From assembly GCF_000772105.1 (NCBI RefSeq), contig NZ_CP009354.1, positions 620,001 through 684,000 of the forward strand: a stretch of 64,000 bases of DNA, given 5' to 3'. Source of the DNA: Vibrio tubiashii ATCC 19109 (GTDB taxonomy: Bacteria > Pseudomonadota > Gammaproteobacteria > Enterobacterales > Vibrionaceae). Below are positions 8,508-17,030 of this stretch, piece by piece. Both the position numbers and the translations under genes were made by a program. Under the pieces are notes generated by a model. That model searched no databases. It saw only the letters and a list, made by a program, of their open reading frames with translations, and was not told the origin of the DNA. Every line of letters starts with the position of its first letter. Within the stretch, counting starts at the first letter, position 1.

Positions 8508-9476
8508 ATGCAGCAGGATGCGACGTTATTCTTTATATTACTATTCTTTGCAGTAGTGTTTATTTCACAAGCATTGATACTTCCTGCTGCTGGTAGCAAA
8601 GCCAAGCACAAAGAATTGTCTCAGCGACTGAAAGAATCTCAAGCTGGCCTCGATGAAGAAGCTCGCTCTTTGTTACAAGAGCACTACGTTAAAAGCTTAA
8701 CTCCGCTTGATAGAAAACTGGTTAAAATTGAAACTTTCTCTTCCTTAAAGAAAATGATAGAGCTGTCAGGTTACGACTGGAGTCTTACTCAAACACTTAC
8801 TGTTACTTTTTTATTTTCGACGATAGTCTTCGTCACGACCTTAATATTCAAGCAACCGATTTACGTTGGGCTTGTCGCCGCCGTTGGTATTTGGTTCATA
8901 CTCTACTTCTGGTTGAATAAAAAGATTTCAGATCGATTAGCGGCATTCGAGGAGCAGCTTCCTGAAGCGCTCGATATTATGCGCCGAATGCTTCAGGCCG
9001 GCCAGCCAGTCACTCAGGCATTCAACGAGGTTGGTAACGAAATGCCAGCACCCATCGGAGTAGAGTTTAAAAACACCTTTAACTTACTCAATTATGGTTA
9101 CGATATGCGGATGGCTATCATGCAAATGGCAGAGCGTACCCCCACTGTTTCCATGCTCGCTTTTTCTAGTGCCGTACTTCTGCAAAAGGAAACGGGAGGG
9201 AACCTTTCTGAGAACTTAGAGAAAGTGTCTAAGGTGCTACGTTCTCGTTTCAAGCTACAGCGTAAGATTAAAACTTTGTCGGCTGAAAGTCGTTTATCAG
9301 CATGGATACTTGTCCTTTCCCCCTTTATTTTGTTTGTTTTCATGTCGTTCATAAATCCTGAGTATGTAGAACCACTTTACAGAGATCCTCGAGGGTTAGA
9401 TTTAGTGAGTGGTGGCATAGTGAGTCTATTTATTGGCTCGATGTGGATAAGAAAAATAATCAACTTTGAGGTGTAG
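8508..9476 (+). CDS. tadB: TadB inner-membrane platform protein
   Basis: A protein of 322 residues with an N-terminal membrane segment, a pair near residues 95-140, a cytoplasmic type II secretion F domain (about 145-270) with the EEQLPEALDIMRRMLQAG pattern, and C-terminal membrane segments. TadB and TadC together form the inner-membrane platform that links TadA to the growing pilus. A GGGGG ribosome site precedes the ATG and tadC begins 2 bases after the stop. Confidence 0.92.
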   Translation: MQQDATLFFILLFFAVVFISQALILPAAGSKAKHKELSQRLKESQAGLDEEARSLLQEHYVKSLTPLDRKLVKIETFSSLKKMIELSGYDWSLTQTLTVTFLFSTIVFVTTLIFKQPIYVGLVAAVGIWFILYFWLNKKISDRLAAFEEQLPEALDIMRRMLQAGQPVTQAFNEVGNEMPAPIGVEFKNTFNLLNYGYDMRMAIMQMAERTPTVSMLAFSSAVLLQKETGGNLSENLEKVSKVLRSRFKLQRKIKTLSAESRLSAWILVLSPFILFVFMSFINPEYVEPLYRDPRGLDLVSGGIVSLFIGSMWIRKIINFEV

Positions 9477-9478
9477 TT

Positions 9479-10423
9479 ATGGAAGACCTCATTAATCAAC
9501 TCAATGCTTTTCAAATAGACGAACAAACTGTTTTTTTAGTTTTCATACTCATTGCGACAGTGGTGATCATCTTTACTCTTTTTTTGCTCTTATTGGGTTC
9601 TAAGTCACCCATCGCTCAAAAATTAGAAGAGATCCGCAAAAGTACAGGAAGTGAAAAACTCAAGAAGAGTCGTCGTTTAGATAATACTTTGGAATCATTG
9701 GCACCAGTAATGCAGCCTGCCAATAGTAAGGAAAGTGAGAGTATTCGAAGTAAATTAATGCATGCTGGTTACCATGATGCGAGTGCGATTACCATATTTT
9801 ATGCTTTCAAGGGTATATCAATCATTTTTGGTTTAGCGGTTGCCGCATTTCTTTACTTTTTCTTGCCGGAAGTTACACAGCTAAACCTGTTGATGATAGT
9901 CAGTGTCGCTATTGGTTTATATACACCTAATATCGCGCTCAACTATATGGTGGATAAACGCCAGTCTCTGATTCGTGGTGGGGTGCCCGATGCACTAGAC
10001 CTGCTGGTGGTTTGTACAGAGTCCGGTTTAGGGTTTGGTGCGGCATTGCGTCGAGTGGCTGATGAGCTAATGATCTCTCACCCTGATTTTGCTGATGAGC
10101 TTGATACGGTCTGTGCAAAAATTAAAGCGGGTGTAGAGATGTCTGACGCCTTTAGTGAGTTGGTCGAACGCACTGGGGTAAAAGAGATTGCGGGTCTTGT
10201 TACCATGTTGTCTCATGCTTCTCGAATTGGTGGTAGCTTGTCGCAAACTTTGCGTGAATATACGGAAGACTTCCGTGATAAGCGCAATCAAGAGGTGGAA
10301 GAGATTGCGGCTAAAATACCGACTAAAATGATATTCCCGCTTCTAATTTTCATCTGGCCTTGCTTCTTTATTGTCGCAATAGGCCCTTCAATGCTGTCGT
10401 TAACTTCGACTTTAGGGAATTAA
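9479..10423 (+). CDS. tadC: TadC inner-membrane platform protein
   Basis: A protein of 314 residues with an N-terminal membrane helix (about 20-40), two central helices (about 105-155), a type II secretion F domain beginning near GGVPDALDLLVVCTESG (about 163-180) and a C-terminal helix. It is the second GspF-like platform protein and pairs with TadB. It directly follows tadB (2-base gap), with tadD 9 bases downstream. Confidence 0.92.
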   Translation: MEDLINQLNAFQIDEQTVFLVFILIATVVIIFTLFLLLLGSKSPIAQKLEEIRKSTGSEKLKKSRRLDNTLESLAPVMQPANSKESESIRSKLMHAGYHDASAITIFYAFKGISIIFGLAVAAFLYFFLPEVTQLNLLMIVSVAIGLYTPNIALNYMVDKRQSLIRGGVPDALDLLVVCTESGLGFGAALRRVADELMISHPDFADELDTVCAKIKAGVEMSDAFSELVERTGVKEIAGLVTMLSHASRIGGSLSQTLREYTEDFRDKRNQEVEEIAAKIPTKMIFPLLIFIWPCFFIVAIGPSMLSLTSTLGN

Positions 10424-10432
10424 GGACTCGTT

Positions 10433-11440
10433 ATGAATGGATTACGTTATTTAATACTGTTAGCTAGCATTGTGTTGCTTTCAGCGTGTGCGAGCAAGGA
10501 GCCATCTCTTGATACCTCTCTGTATGACGGACGGCCCATAGATACGCTTTCATTAGAGGAACCACCGAAAACAGAAAAGGAGGCGATTCAGCGCGGTGAT
10601 ATTGCCTTGAGTTCGGGCAACTCTGATCTCGCCTTGTATGAGTATATTCGCTCGCTGGCGTTTGAAAACGGGCAATTCAGAGATAGAGCGCTGTTTAATA
10701 TTGGCCGTATTCATCAGTCGCGAAACAACTTAGCGTTGGCAGAAAAGGCCTACTTGATTGCTATCGAAGAGAATCCCAACAACATCAAAGTCCTTGAACA
10801 ACTGGGCATTCTTTATAGTCGCAATGGTGATATTGAGCAAGGTCGCAGTTACTTCCTACGTGCGGTCAATGCTGACCAGTTAAGGTTCAATAACGCTGAG
10901 ACGCTAGAAAGTGAAGATCTAGTGACGGTGAAATCTGTTACCAATCTTAAGGTTGACCAGCATTCACCTGAGTACGCATTTATGGGGTTAGGAGTAGCGG
11001 CAGATTTAGATAAGCAGCACGAGTTAGCACAGGCGTTTTACAAACAGGCTTTAAGCATTGAGCCAGAATCGGTCAAAACTCTCACCAATGTCGGCTATTC
11101 ATTCTATATGTCTGGAGATTATCGTAAGGCGCAGCGCTTCGTATTGCAGGCGCTCGATATTGATCCCGATAACGAAAAAGCGCTCAATAACCTAGCACTG
11201 ATTTATCTAGCGAAAGGGGAGATTAATCGCGCGCTCAATGTTTTCTCACAGCATATGGATAAATCTGAAGCGCTAAACAACGTCGGATACTTTCTCACTC
11301 TGCAAGGCAAACCCGATAAGGCGATCCCTTATCTTCAGCAAGCAATTAATACCAAATCGACTTACTACAAAGTCGCGAATGAGAATTTAGAAAAAGCTCT
11401 GGCTATGGTTAGGGAAGAGAAAATTAAACAAGAGCAATAA
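10433..11440 (+). CDS. tadD: TadD TPR lipoprotein
   Basis: A protein of 335 residues with a lipoprotein signal, LLSAC, lipidated Cys at residue 19. It then holds several tetratricopeptide repeats, for example around 95-140 and 185-275. TadD is the outer-membrane-associated lipoprotein needed for assembly of the RcpA secretin in other tad systems. It is the last gene of the operon and is followed by a strong hairpin at 11457. Confidence 0.9.
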   Translation: MNGLRYLILLASIVLLSACASKEPSLDTSLYDGRPIDTLSLEEPPKTEKEAIQRGDIALSSGNSDLALYEYIRSLAFENGQFRDRALFNIGRIHQSRNNLALAEKAYLIAIEENPNNIKVLEQLGILYSRNGDIEQGRSYFLRAVNADQLRFNNAETLESEDLVTVKSVTNLKVDQHSPEYAFMGLGVAADLDKQHELAQAFYKQALSIEPESVKTLTNVGYSFYMSGDYRKAQRFVLQALDIDPDNEKALNNLALIYLAKGEINRALNVFSQHMDKSEALNNVGYFLTLQGKPDKAIPYLQQAINTKSTYYKVANENLEKALAMVREEKIKQEQ

Positions 11441-11456
11441 AACACGAGTGATAAAA

Positions 11457-11480
11457 AAGGGAGAGCGCTGGCTCTCCCTT
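11457..11480. terminator. Hairpin between tadD and chrA
   Basis: A perfect 10-bp stem, AAGGGAGAGC paired with GCTCTCCCTT, closes a 4-base loop. Six A residues lie on its left side, giving a T-run on the minus strand, so it is a good intrinsic terminator for chrA and may also stop the tad transcript. Confidence 0.8.
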
Positions 11481-11503
11481 GTTAATTTCTACCTACCTTC
11501 TAG

Positions 11504-12649
11504 TTAGGCGATGTAGCCCGTTGCTAAGCCCGCTAGCATAAAGAAGGCGACCATCCAAACAATCGGCAGCTTCTGTTGCTTGAGTAAATAGAAACCGACC
11601 AGAACGAGCGAGATATCAAGTGGATTGATTACTGCGCTAGTAAATACCGGTTGGTATAGCGCAGCGACCAGCAAACCAACGACCGCAGCATTCACTCCGT
11701 TGACAGCGCCAGAGACCTTGTGATTTTGAGCCAGTGATTGCCAGTTCTTTAGTACCCCAAGTAGCAACAAGAAGCCCGGTAAGAAAACCGCTAATGTGGC
11801 TATCAACGCACCCGCAATCGGAGCTGAAGGCATCAACTCGTAACCTATGTAAGTCGCAAAGGTAAACATAGGCCCAGGCACCGCTTGCGCTGCTGCATAG
11901 CCGGTAAGGAAAGCATCTTGGCTTAGCTGATCACCAACGATGTTTTGTAGCAGTGGCAGAACCACATGACCGCCACCGAAGACTAAACTGCCCGCTTGGA
12001 AAAAGTCATTGAATAACCCAAGTGCTGGCAATGCTTGTGCCGCAAACGGTAGGCCAACAAGTAAAGCAACAAACAGAGCGAGAGGAGCAATAGAAGGCTC
12101 AAACTTACTGGTGCTTTGCGCATCGTCATTACCAAGATATTTAACGCCGATTAAGGCCGCAACAATCAACACGCCCATTTGGGTCGCAATACCAGGTAAA
12201 AGCAATAGCGCAACAGCCGTCATCAAACACAATGCGACAGATAGCTTCTCTTTACAGAAGTTTTTGTACATTCCCCAAGTGGCATCGGCAACCACTACAA
12301 CCGCGAGCAGTTTTAAACCATGCACGATGTTTTGGAACGCACTCGCCTCAGTGAGTTGGCTACTTAGCACTGCGAGCGCCAACATAATGATGACAGACGG
12401 TAGGGTAAAGCCGATAAAGGCCATACACGCACCGCCAAGGCCACCACGTTTGTAACCTAAGGCAAAGCCTACTTGGCTCGAACCTGGGCCGGGTAAGAAC
12501 TGGCTCAGCGCAACAATTTGCGCGTACTCTTTGTCATCTAGCCAGTTGAGCTTTTCAACAAAGGTATTTCTGAAATAGCCAATATGCGCTGCAGGACCGC
12601 CAAAGCTAATCCAGCCAAGCATAAAGAAGGTTTTAAAAATCGACAGCAT
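11504..12649 (-). CDS. chrA: Chromate transporter ChrA
   Basis: A membrane protein of 381 residues made of two homologous halves, the usual long ChrA form. The N-terminal half begins with the family signature FFMLGWISFGGPAAHIGYF and a second copy, FFQAGSLVFGGGHVVLPLL, begins the C-terminal half. Ten or more membrane segments are visible. ChrA proteins export chromate in several bacteria, but many chromosomal members have no tested substrate. It diverges from a LysR-type gene that is the likely regulator. Confidence 0.92.
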   Translation of the reverse strand: MLSIFKTFFMLGWISFGGPAAHIGYFRNTFVEKLNWLDDKEYAQIVALSQFLPGPGSSQVGFALGYKRGGLGGACMAFIGFTLPSVIIMLALAVLSSQLTEASAFQNIVHGLKLLAVVVVADATWGMYKNFCKEKLSVALCLMTAVALLLLPGIATQMGVLIVAALIGVKYLGNDDAQSTSKFEPSIAPLALFVALLVGLPFAAQALPALGLFNDFFQAGSLVFGGGHVVLPLLQNIVGDQLSQDAFLTGYAAAQAVPGPMFTFATYIGYELMPSAPIAGALIATLAVFLPGFLLLLGVLKNWQSLAQNHKVSGAVNGVNAAVVGLLVAALYQPVFTSAVINPLDISLVLVGFYLLKQQKLPIVWMVAFFMLAGLATGYIA

Positions 12650-12719
12650 GGTTAGGTTTACTCTTTTGCTAGGTCAAGAGACCTTAAATAGTGCCAATAA
12701 TGTACGTAATGAACTAAAA

Positions 12720-12757
12720 TGATTCAAATTGATAGTCTTAATACAAACTATGAATCA
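12720..12757. promoter_or_regulatory. Dyad between chrA and LysR gene
   Basis: GATTCA (12721-12726) and TGAATC (12751-12756) form an inverted repeat, and inside it GATAGT and AACTAT are also symmetric around a T-N11-A-like centre. This is the pattern expected of a LysR-type operator in a divergent promoter. It ends 16 bases before the GTG start of the regulator. Function is inferred. Confidence 0.45.
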
Positions 12758-12772
12758 AATGGGATTGGGTGA

Positions 12773-13681
12773 GTGAAAGAGTTTAATTGGAAAGGGGTCG
12801 ACCTCAATTTGCTGGTGGCTTTTCAAGCCTTGTTTCAGACCAACAGTGTCAGCGCGGCGGCAGAGCAGTGCTTTGTTAGCCAGTCGGCAATGAGCCACAC
12901 CTTACAAAGAATGCGTGTGCTGTTTGATGATCCTCTGTTTGAGAGGGTTGGAGCGAGAATGGAGCCCACGCAACATGCTCAGGAGATAGCTCCGACAATC
13001 GACAGGTTGTTGGGCAGTATCAAGAACGACTTGCTAGTTAAGAAGCATTTCACAGCCAATGGCTATTCGGGAGTGTGGAAAATAGGTTTAACTGATTATG
13101 CAGAGCAGCTTTTTGCCCCAGCCCTGTATGATGCGATCAAGCAGCAGTCACCCAATTCGCAAGTGAGCTTTTTTAACGTCAACCGCAGCAACTATGTTGA
13201 GATTGCAGAGAGTGAAGGTCTAGATGTCGTGATTGGCAGCATTGAAAACCTTAACCGTCGTTTCCTCTCTGAGCATCTCTATACCGAGCAACACCTCTGT
13301 TTGTTTGATCCTAGCTCCGTGACCACGAATGAACCGATGAGCCTTGAAGACTTTGTGGGCTATGAACATGCGCTCGTTAGTCCAGACGGTAGCTTACAAA
13401 CTCAGGTTGATAAGCGTCTCGCTAAGTTAGGTTATGAGCGCAGAGTTGGGGTAGCCTCGCGAAACTTTCTGACTATTCGACGTTTGTTACTCGGGCGAGA
13501 GTTGTTGTGTATTGTGCCTAAACGCTTTGCTGAGATGGAAATGTACAGCCATGATCTGCAAGCCATTTCGAGCCCAATAGAGATTCCTGACTTCGATATT
13601 CGCTTACTGTTCTTAAAGGCGAATCAGTATGAAGAGAAAAGCATTTGGATAAGAAGGGTTGTGGCCTCAGTCGTCAATTAG
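12773..13681 (+). CDS. LysR-family regulator next to chrA
   Basis: A protein of 302 residues. The N-terminal helix-turn-helix (about 9-68) has the LysR pattern NLLVAFQALFQTNSVSAAAE and the C-terminal part is a substrate-binding domain. The DNA-binding half looks like the NodD/LeuO-like branch (DPLFERVGARMEPT). The start is GTG at 12773 just after a GGGTGAG sequence. Divergent position suggests control of chrA and itself; the inducer is unknown. Confidence 0.85.
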   Translation: MKEFNWKGVDLNLLVAFQALFQTNSVSAAAEQCFVSQSAMSHTLQRMRVLFDDPLFERVGARMEPTQHAQEIAPTIDRLLGSIKNDLLVKKHFTANGYSGVWKIGLTDYAEQLFAPALYDAIKQQSPNSQVSFFNVNRSNYVEIAESEGLDVVIGSIENLNRRFLSEHLYTEQHLCLFDPSSVTTNEPMSLEDFVGYEHALVSPDGSLQTQVDKRLAKLGYERRVGVASRNFLTIRRLLLGRELLCIVPKRFAEMEMYSHDLQAISSPIEIPDFDIRLLFLKANQYEEKSIWIRRVVASVVN

Positions 13682-13722
13682 TGGCTGAAGTTCTCTCAGC
13701 CACTTTGACATCTTTGATCGGC

Positions 13723-14805
13723 TTATTCGACTCGCAGGCCATTAGCATCAAACAGGTGGCAATCTGAAGCTTTGCAGCTTAGCTCCATTTGTTGGAACTT
13801 AGACACTTCTTGGTCACCGGGCAGGTGAACTTTGAAGCCATCGACGCCACATGATTGACCGAACATGTATGTACTGTTACCCAAGCGCTCGACGACTTCA
13901 CTTTGGAAGTTAAGGTGTACGTCACCGGAGAGGTCAATTTCCAAATGCTCAGGACGAATACCTAGAGTAAGAGTATCGCCCGCTGCTAGGTCTTGCTGCA
14001 CTGGAGGCAGTGTAAACAATGAACCATCTTCGCTGACAAGCTTCAATCCTTGCTCGTTCGAAGACTCAATTTTTGTCGGGATGAAGTTCATCTTAGGTGA
14101 GCCAATAAAGCCCGCCACAAATTCATTTTGTGGGTTATGGTAAAGCTCAAGGGGTGAACCTACTTGCTCAACACGCCCATCGCGCAGCACCACGATCTTA
14201 TCTGCCAACGTCATGGCTTCAACCTGATCGTGAGTCACATAGATCATGGTGTTTTGCAGATCTTGATGCAGCTTGGCAATCTGCAAACGCATATCAACTC
14301 GCAATTCGGCATCAAGGTTAGACAAAGGTTCATCAAATAGGAACACTTTCGGGTTGCGTACAATGGCACGACCAATAGCAACACGTTGGCGCTGACCACC
14401 AGACAGCTCTTTTGGCTTACGCTTTAGTAGATGATCAAGTTGCAACGTTTTCGCGGCGCTATGGACTTGTTTTTCGATCTGCTCTTTCGGGTGACCATTC
14501 ATCTTCAAGCCAAAACCCATGTTCTCTTCTACGGTCATATGTGGGTAGAGGGCATAGGATTGGAATACCATAGCAACACCTCGCTCGGCAGGATCAATAT
14601 CGTTCACTAGCTGGTTATCGATATGAATTTCGCCGTCAGAGATCTCTTCAATGCCCGCAACAAGTCGTAGTAGTGTTGATTTTCCGCAACCTGATGGACC
14701 GACAAAAACGACAAATTCACCGTTGTCTATTTCTAGGTCGACACCATGAATGGTTTGCACATCACCAAAACGTTTGATGACCTGTTTTAAGCTGATGTCA
14801 GCCAT
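13723..14805 (-). CDS. ABC sugar importer ATPase, MalK/UgpC type
   Basis: A protein of 360 residues if started at ATG 14805, which has a well placed AAGGAG; the frame also runs open to 14865, but with no site as good. Walker A GPSGCGKST, signature LSGGQRQR, Walker B VFLFDEP and the switch His (VTHDQ) are present, followed by a C-terminal OB-like regulatory domain (about 235-355). This is the CUT1 family ATPase. It diverges from the two permease genes at 15149 and 16069 and most likely energises them. MalK, UgpC and LacK cannot be told apart from sequence alone; context favours a galactoside. Confidence 0.9.
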   Translation of the reverse strand: MADISLKQVIKRFGDVQTIHGVDLEIDNGEFVVFVGPSGCGKSTLLRLVAGIEEISDGEIHIDNQLVNDIDPAERGVAMVFQSYALYPHMTVEENMGFGLKMNGHPKEQIEKQVHSAAKTLQLDHLLKRKPKELSGGQRQRVAIGRAIVRNPKVFLFDEPLSNLDAELRVDMRLQIAKLHQDLQNTMIYVTHDQVEAMTLADKIVVLRDGRVEQVGSPLELYHNPQNEFVAGFIGSPKMNFIPTKIESSNEQGLKLVSEDGSLFTLPPVQQDLAAGDTLTLGIRPEHLEIDLSGDVHLNFQSEVVERLGNSTYMFGQSCGVDGFKVHLPGDQEVSKFQQMELSCKASDCHLFDANGLRVE

Positions 14806-15148
14806 ATCTACTCCTTGCCTTATGGCGCAAAAAACTCGTTCGATGAGCGAAGAGTGAGTGAACAACCACTGTCAATTTCGCTTCGTCTATAAAACATACG
14901 CCTTTGATATATTTTTGTTACCTGCCATTAAGGAATTGTTGATCATGATCATGGTTATTTCATGAAAATAGATCAATTTTGTGGAAACGTTTACAAAACT
15001 GATTTGTTACTGTGTATTAAATCACCAGAGTTATTAGTATATGAGTGTAGATTAGATATAACTTCATCTTTTGGTCACCCTTCTTCTACTTTTACTAAAG
15101 TGTTTGAAGCGGTTGTAAACCTGAAGATGTGACAAGGAGTCACACAAA
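14806..15148. promoter_or_regulatory. Divergent promoter region of the ABC importer
   Basis: This 343-base gap separates the ATPase gene from the permease, binding-protein and lacZ genes. It holds a GalR-type operator at 14981 (listed separately) and a second, weaker TTGAAGCGGTTGTAAAC element at about 15104-15120, 30 bases before the permease start. AT-rich tracts around 15015-15060 are probable promoter elements. No open frame in the gap looks like a gene. Confidence 0.55.
14981..14996. promoter_or_regulatory. GalR/LacI-family operator in ABC promoter
   Basis: GTGGAAACGTTTACAA is one base off the palindrome GTGGAAACGTTTACAC found before galE at 34896. Both fit the known GalR/GalS operator pattern GTGnAAnCGnTTnCAC. 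It suggests that the transporter and lacZ belong to the regulon of the GalR encoded at 44875. Confidence 0.65.
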
Positions 15149-16069
15149 ATGGAGCGATCTGTGAAAACGATATACCCGGAAAATCGTCTTCCTTCTGCAA
15201 GGCGCAAAGCAAGGGTAAGCGCAAAGCTCTCACCATGGTTATTTTTAGCCCCAGCAATGGCGATTTTCGCTATTTATGTCATCTATCCAATTCTAGACAG
15301 TATCTGGCTTAGTTTTTATGAGTGGGATGGTCTAGGAGAGAAGGTATGGGTAGGTTTAGATAACTATCGCGAGCTGTTTGACTCTGAAGCTTTCTATACC
15401 TCTCTTAAGAACAATACCTTGTGGCTAGTCTTCTTTATGTTAGCCCCACCAATCGGTCTTGCTATCGCTTTGTTCCTTAACCAGCAGGTAAAAGGAATCC
15501 GCGTGGTGAAATCACTCTTCTTCTTCCCTTTTGTTATTTCACAAGTGGTGGTCGGTTTGGTGTTCGCTTGGTTTTACGACCCGTCGTTTGGCCTGTTTAA
15601 CATGGTGCTGGGGTCATTTAGTGTAGAGCCAATTTCGATTCTTGCCGATGAAGATTACGTTACCTACGGCATCATTGCCGCTGGTCTGTGGCCGCAAATC
15701 TCTTACTGCATGATTTTGTACCTTACAGGTTTGAACAACCTCGACCCAGAGCAGATTGAAGCCGCGCGCCTGGATGGGGCGAAAAAATGGCGCATGCTTT
15801 GGTACGTGGTGATCCCTCAACTACGTCCGGCGACCTTTATCGCCATCGTTGTGACCGTGATTGGCGCTCTGCGTTCTTTTGACTTAGTCGCAACCATGAC
15901 AGCGGGCGGACCTTGGGGTAGCTCGACGGTACTGGCTTATCAAATGTATGAAGAGTCGATCTTTAACTATCGAATGGGCTATGGCGCAGCGGTTTCAGTT
16001 GTGTTGTTCCTCATCATGGATGTGTATATCGCTTACTTCTTATGGCGTATGTTGAGGAGTGAAAAATAA
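15149..16069 (+). CDS. ABC sugar importer permease 1 (MalF/UgpA type)
   Basis: A protein of 306 residues with six membrane segments and a CUT1 EAA loop, EAARLDGAKKWRMLWYVVIP, at about 209-228. The TAGGPWGSST segment near the C-terminus is typical of UgpA-like permeases. It lies first in the + strand operon and its stop overlaps the next start (TAATG). Substrate is inferred to be a galactoside from the lacZ gene downstream and the GalR-type site upstream. Confidence 0.9.
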   Translation: MERSVKTIYPENRLPSARRKARVSAKLSPWLFLAPAMAIFAIYVIYPILDSIWLSFYEWDGLGEKVWVGLDNYRELFDSEAFYTSLKNNTLWLVFFMLAPPIGLAIALFLNQQVKGIRVVKSLFFFPFVISQVVVGLVFAWFYDPSFGLFNMVLGSFSVEPISILADEDYVTYGIIAAGLWPQISYCMILYLTGLNNLDPEQIEAARLDGAKKWRMLWYVVIPQLRPATFIAIVVTVIGALRSFDLVATMTAGGPWGSSTVLAYQMYEESIFNYRMGYGAAVSVVLFLIMDVYIAYFLWRMLRSEK

Positions 16070-16920
16070 TGTACCCACAACCGATTCAAAAAGCAGGACG
16101 CTTTGCCAACATTAGCTACCGTGTGGCATTGCCCATTTCTATTGTGATGTGGTTATTACCATTGATTGCCGTAATGATGACTTCAATTCGTGGCATGGAA
16201 GATATCAATACAGGTAACTATTGGGGCTGGCCGAGTGAGATTCAATTTCTAGAAAACTATACGCAAGTGTTTGCTTCGACGGCGATGGGGCAGTATTTGG
16301 TCAACAGTCTTCTCATAACGCTTCCAGCTGTCGCGGGGGCAGTAGCTTTGTCGACATTAGCGGGCTTCGCTCTAGCTAAGTACAACTTTAAAGCCAATAT
16401 CTGGATCTTCGCGATGTTTATTGCGGGTAATTTTGTGCCTTTCCAAATTCTGATGATTCCGGTACGAGACTTAACCATTAGCTTTGGTTTATACGATACC
16501 CACTGGGCGCTGATCTTTTTCCATATCGCTTTCCAAGCTGGATTTTGCACGCTATTTATGCGCAATTTTATTGTTGGTATTCCTGATGCTCTCATTGAAG
16601 CGGCACGCGTAGAAGGGGTCACAGAGTGGAAAATCTTCTGGCATGTCGTACTGCCATTAGTTCGCCCAGCATTAGCTGCTTTAGCGGTATTGGTGTTTAC
16701 CTTTATTTGGAATGATTTCTTTTGGGCGCTGGTACTCGTTCAAAGTGATGAAGTACGCCCTGTCACCGCAGGCTTAAGTTCACTGCAAGGTCAGTGGCTA
16801 GCGTCGTGGCAGCTGATGTCTGCAGGCGCCATCGTTGCGGCGATTCCACCAGTTGTTCTGTTCTTCACCATGCAGCGTCACTTTATTGCTGGTTTAACAC
16901 TCGGTGCGACAAAAGGTTAG
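16069..16920 (+). CDS. ABC sugar importer permease 2 (MalG/UgpE type)
   Basis: A protein of 283 residues with six membrane segments and an EAA loop, EAARVEGVTEWKIFWHVVLP, at about 179-198. It is the partner of the preceding permease, with a one-base overlap at the TAATG junction. The binding-protein gene follows after a 110-base gap that contains a stem-loop. Length is normal for MalG-like proteins. Confidence 0.9.
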   Translation: MYPQPIQKAGRFANISYRVALPISIVMWLLPLIAVMMTSIRGMEDINTGNYWGWPSEIQFLENYTQVFASTAMGQYLVNSLLITLPAVAGAVALSTLAGFALAKYNFKANIWIFAMFIAGNFVPFQILMIPVRDLTISFGLYDTHWALIFFHIAFQAGFCTLFMRNFIVGIPDALIEAARVEGVTEWKIFWHVVLPLVRPALAALAVLVFTFIWNDFFWALVLVQSDEVRPVTAGLSSLQGQWLASWQLMSAGAIVAAIPPVVLFFTMQRHFIAGLTLGATKG

Positions 16921-16931
16921 TTTTCATAGCA

Positions 16932-16959
16932 AGCCAACTTTATCCCTCAAAGGTTGGCT
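16932..16959 (+). terminator. Stem-loop between permease and binding-protein genes
   Basis: AGCCAAC at 16932 pairs with GTTGGCT at 16953, extended by TTT/AAA across a bulged G. A short T-rich stretch (CTCTTTTAT) follows. It may be a partial terminator or a processing and stability element that sets different levels of permease and binding protein. Confidence 0.5.
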
Positions 16960-17030
16960 CGCTCTTTTATGCAGTAAATAAATATAACAATTGGACCCAT
17001 GAGCGTAAGCTCACTAACAAGGACCTGAAT

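Noticed and set aside
16794..17030. Longer N-terminus for the sugar-binding protein
   Set aside because: It would overlap the permease gene and hide a clean signal peptide that begins at 17031.
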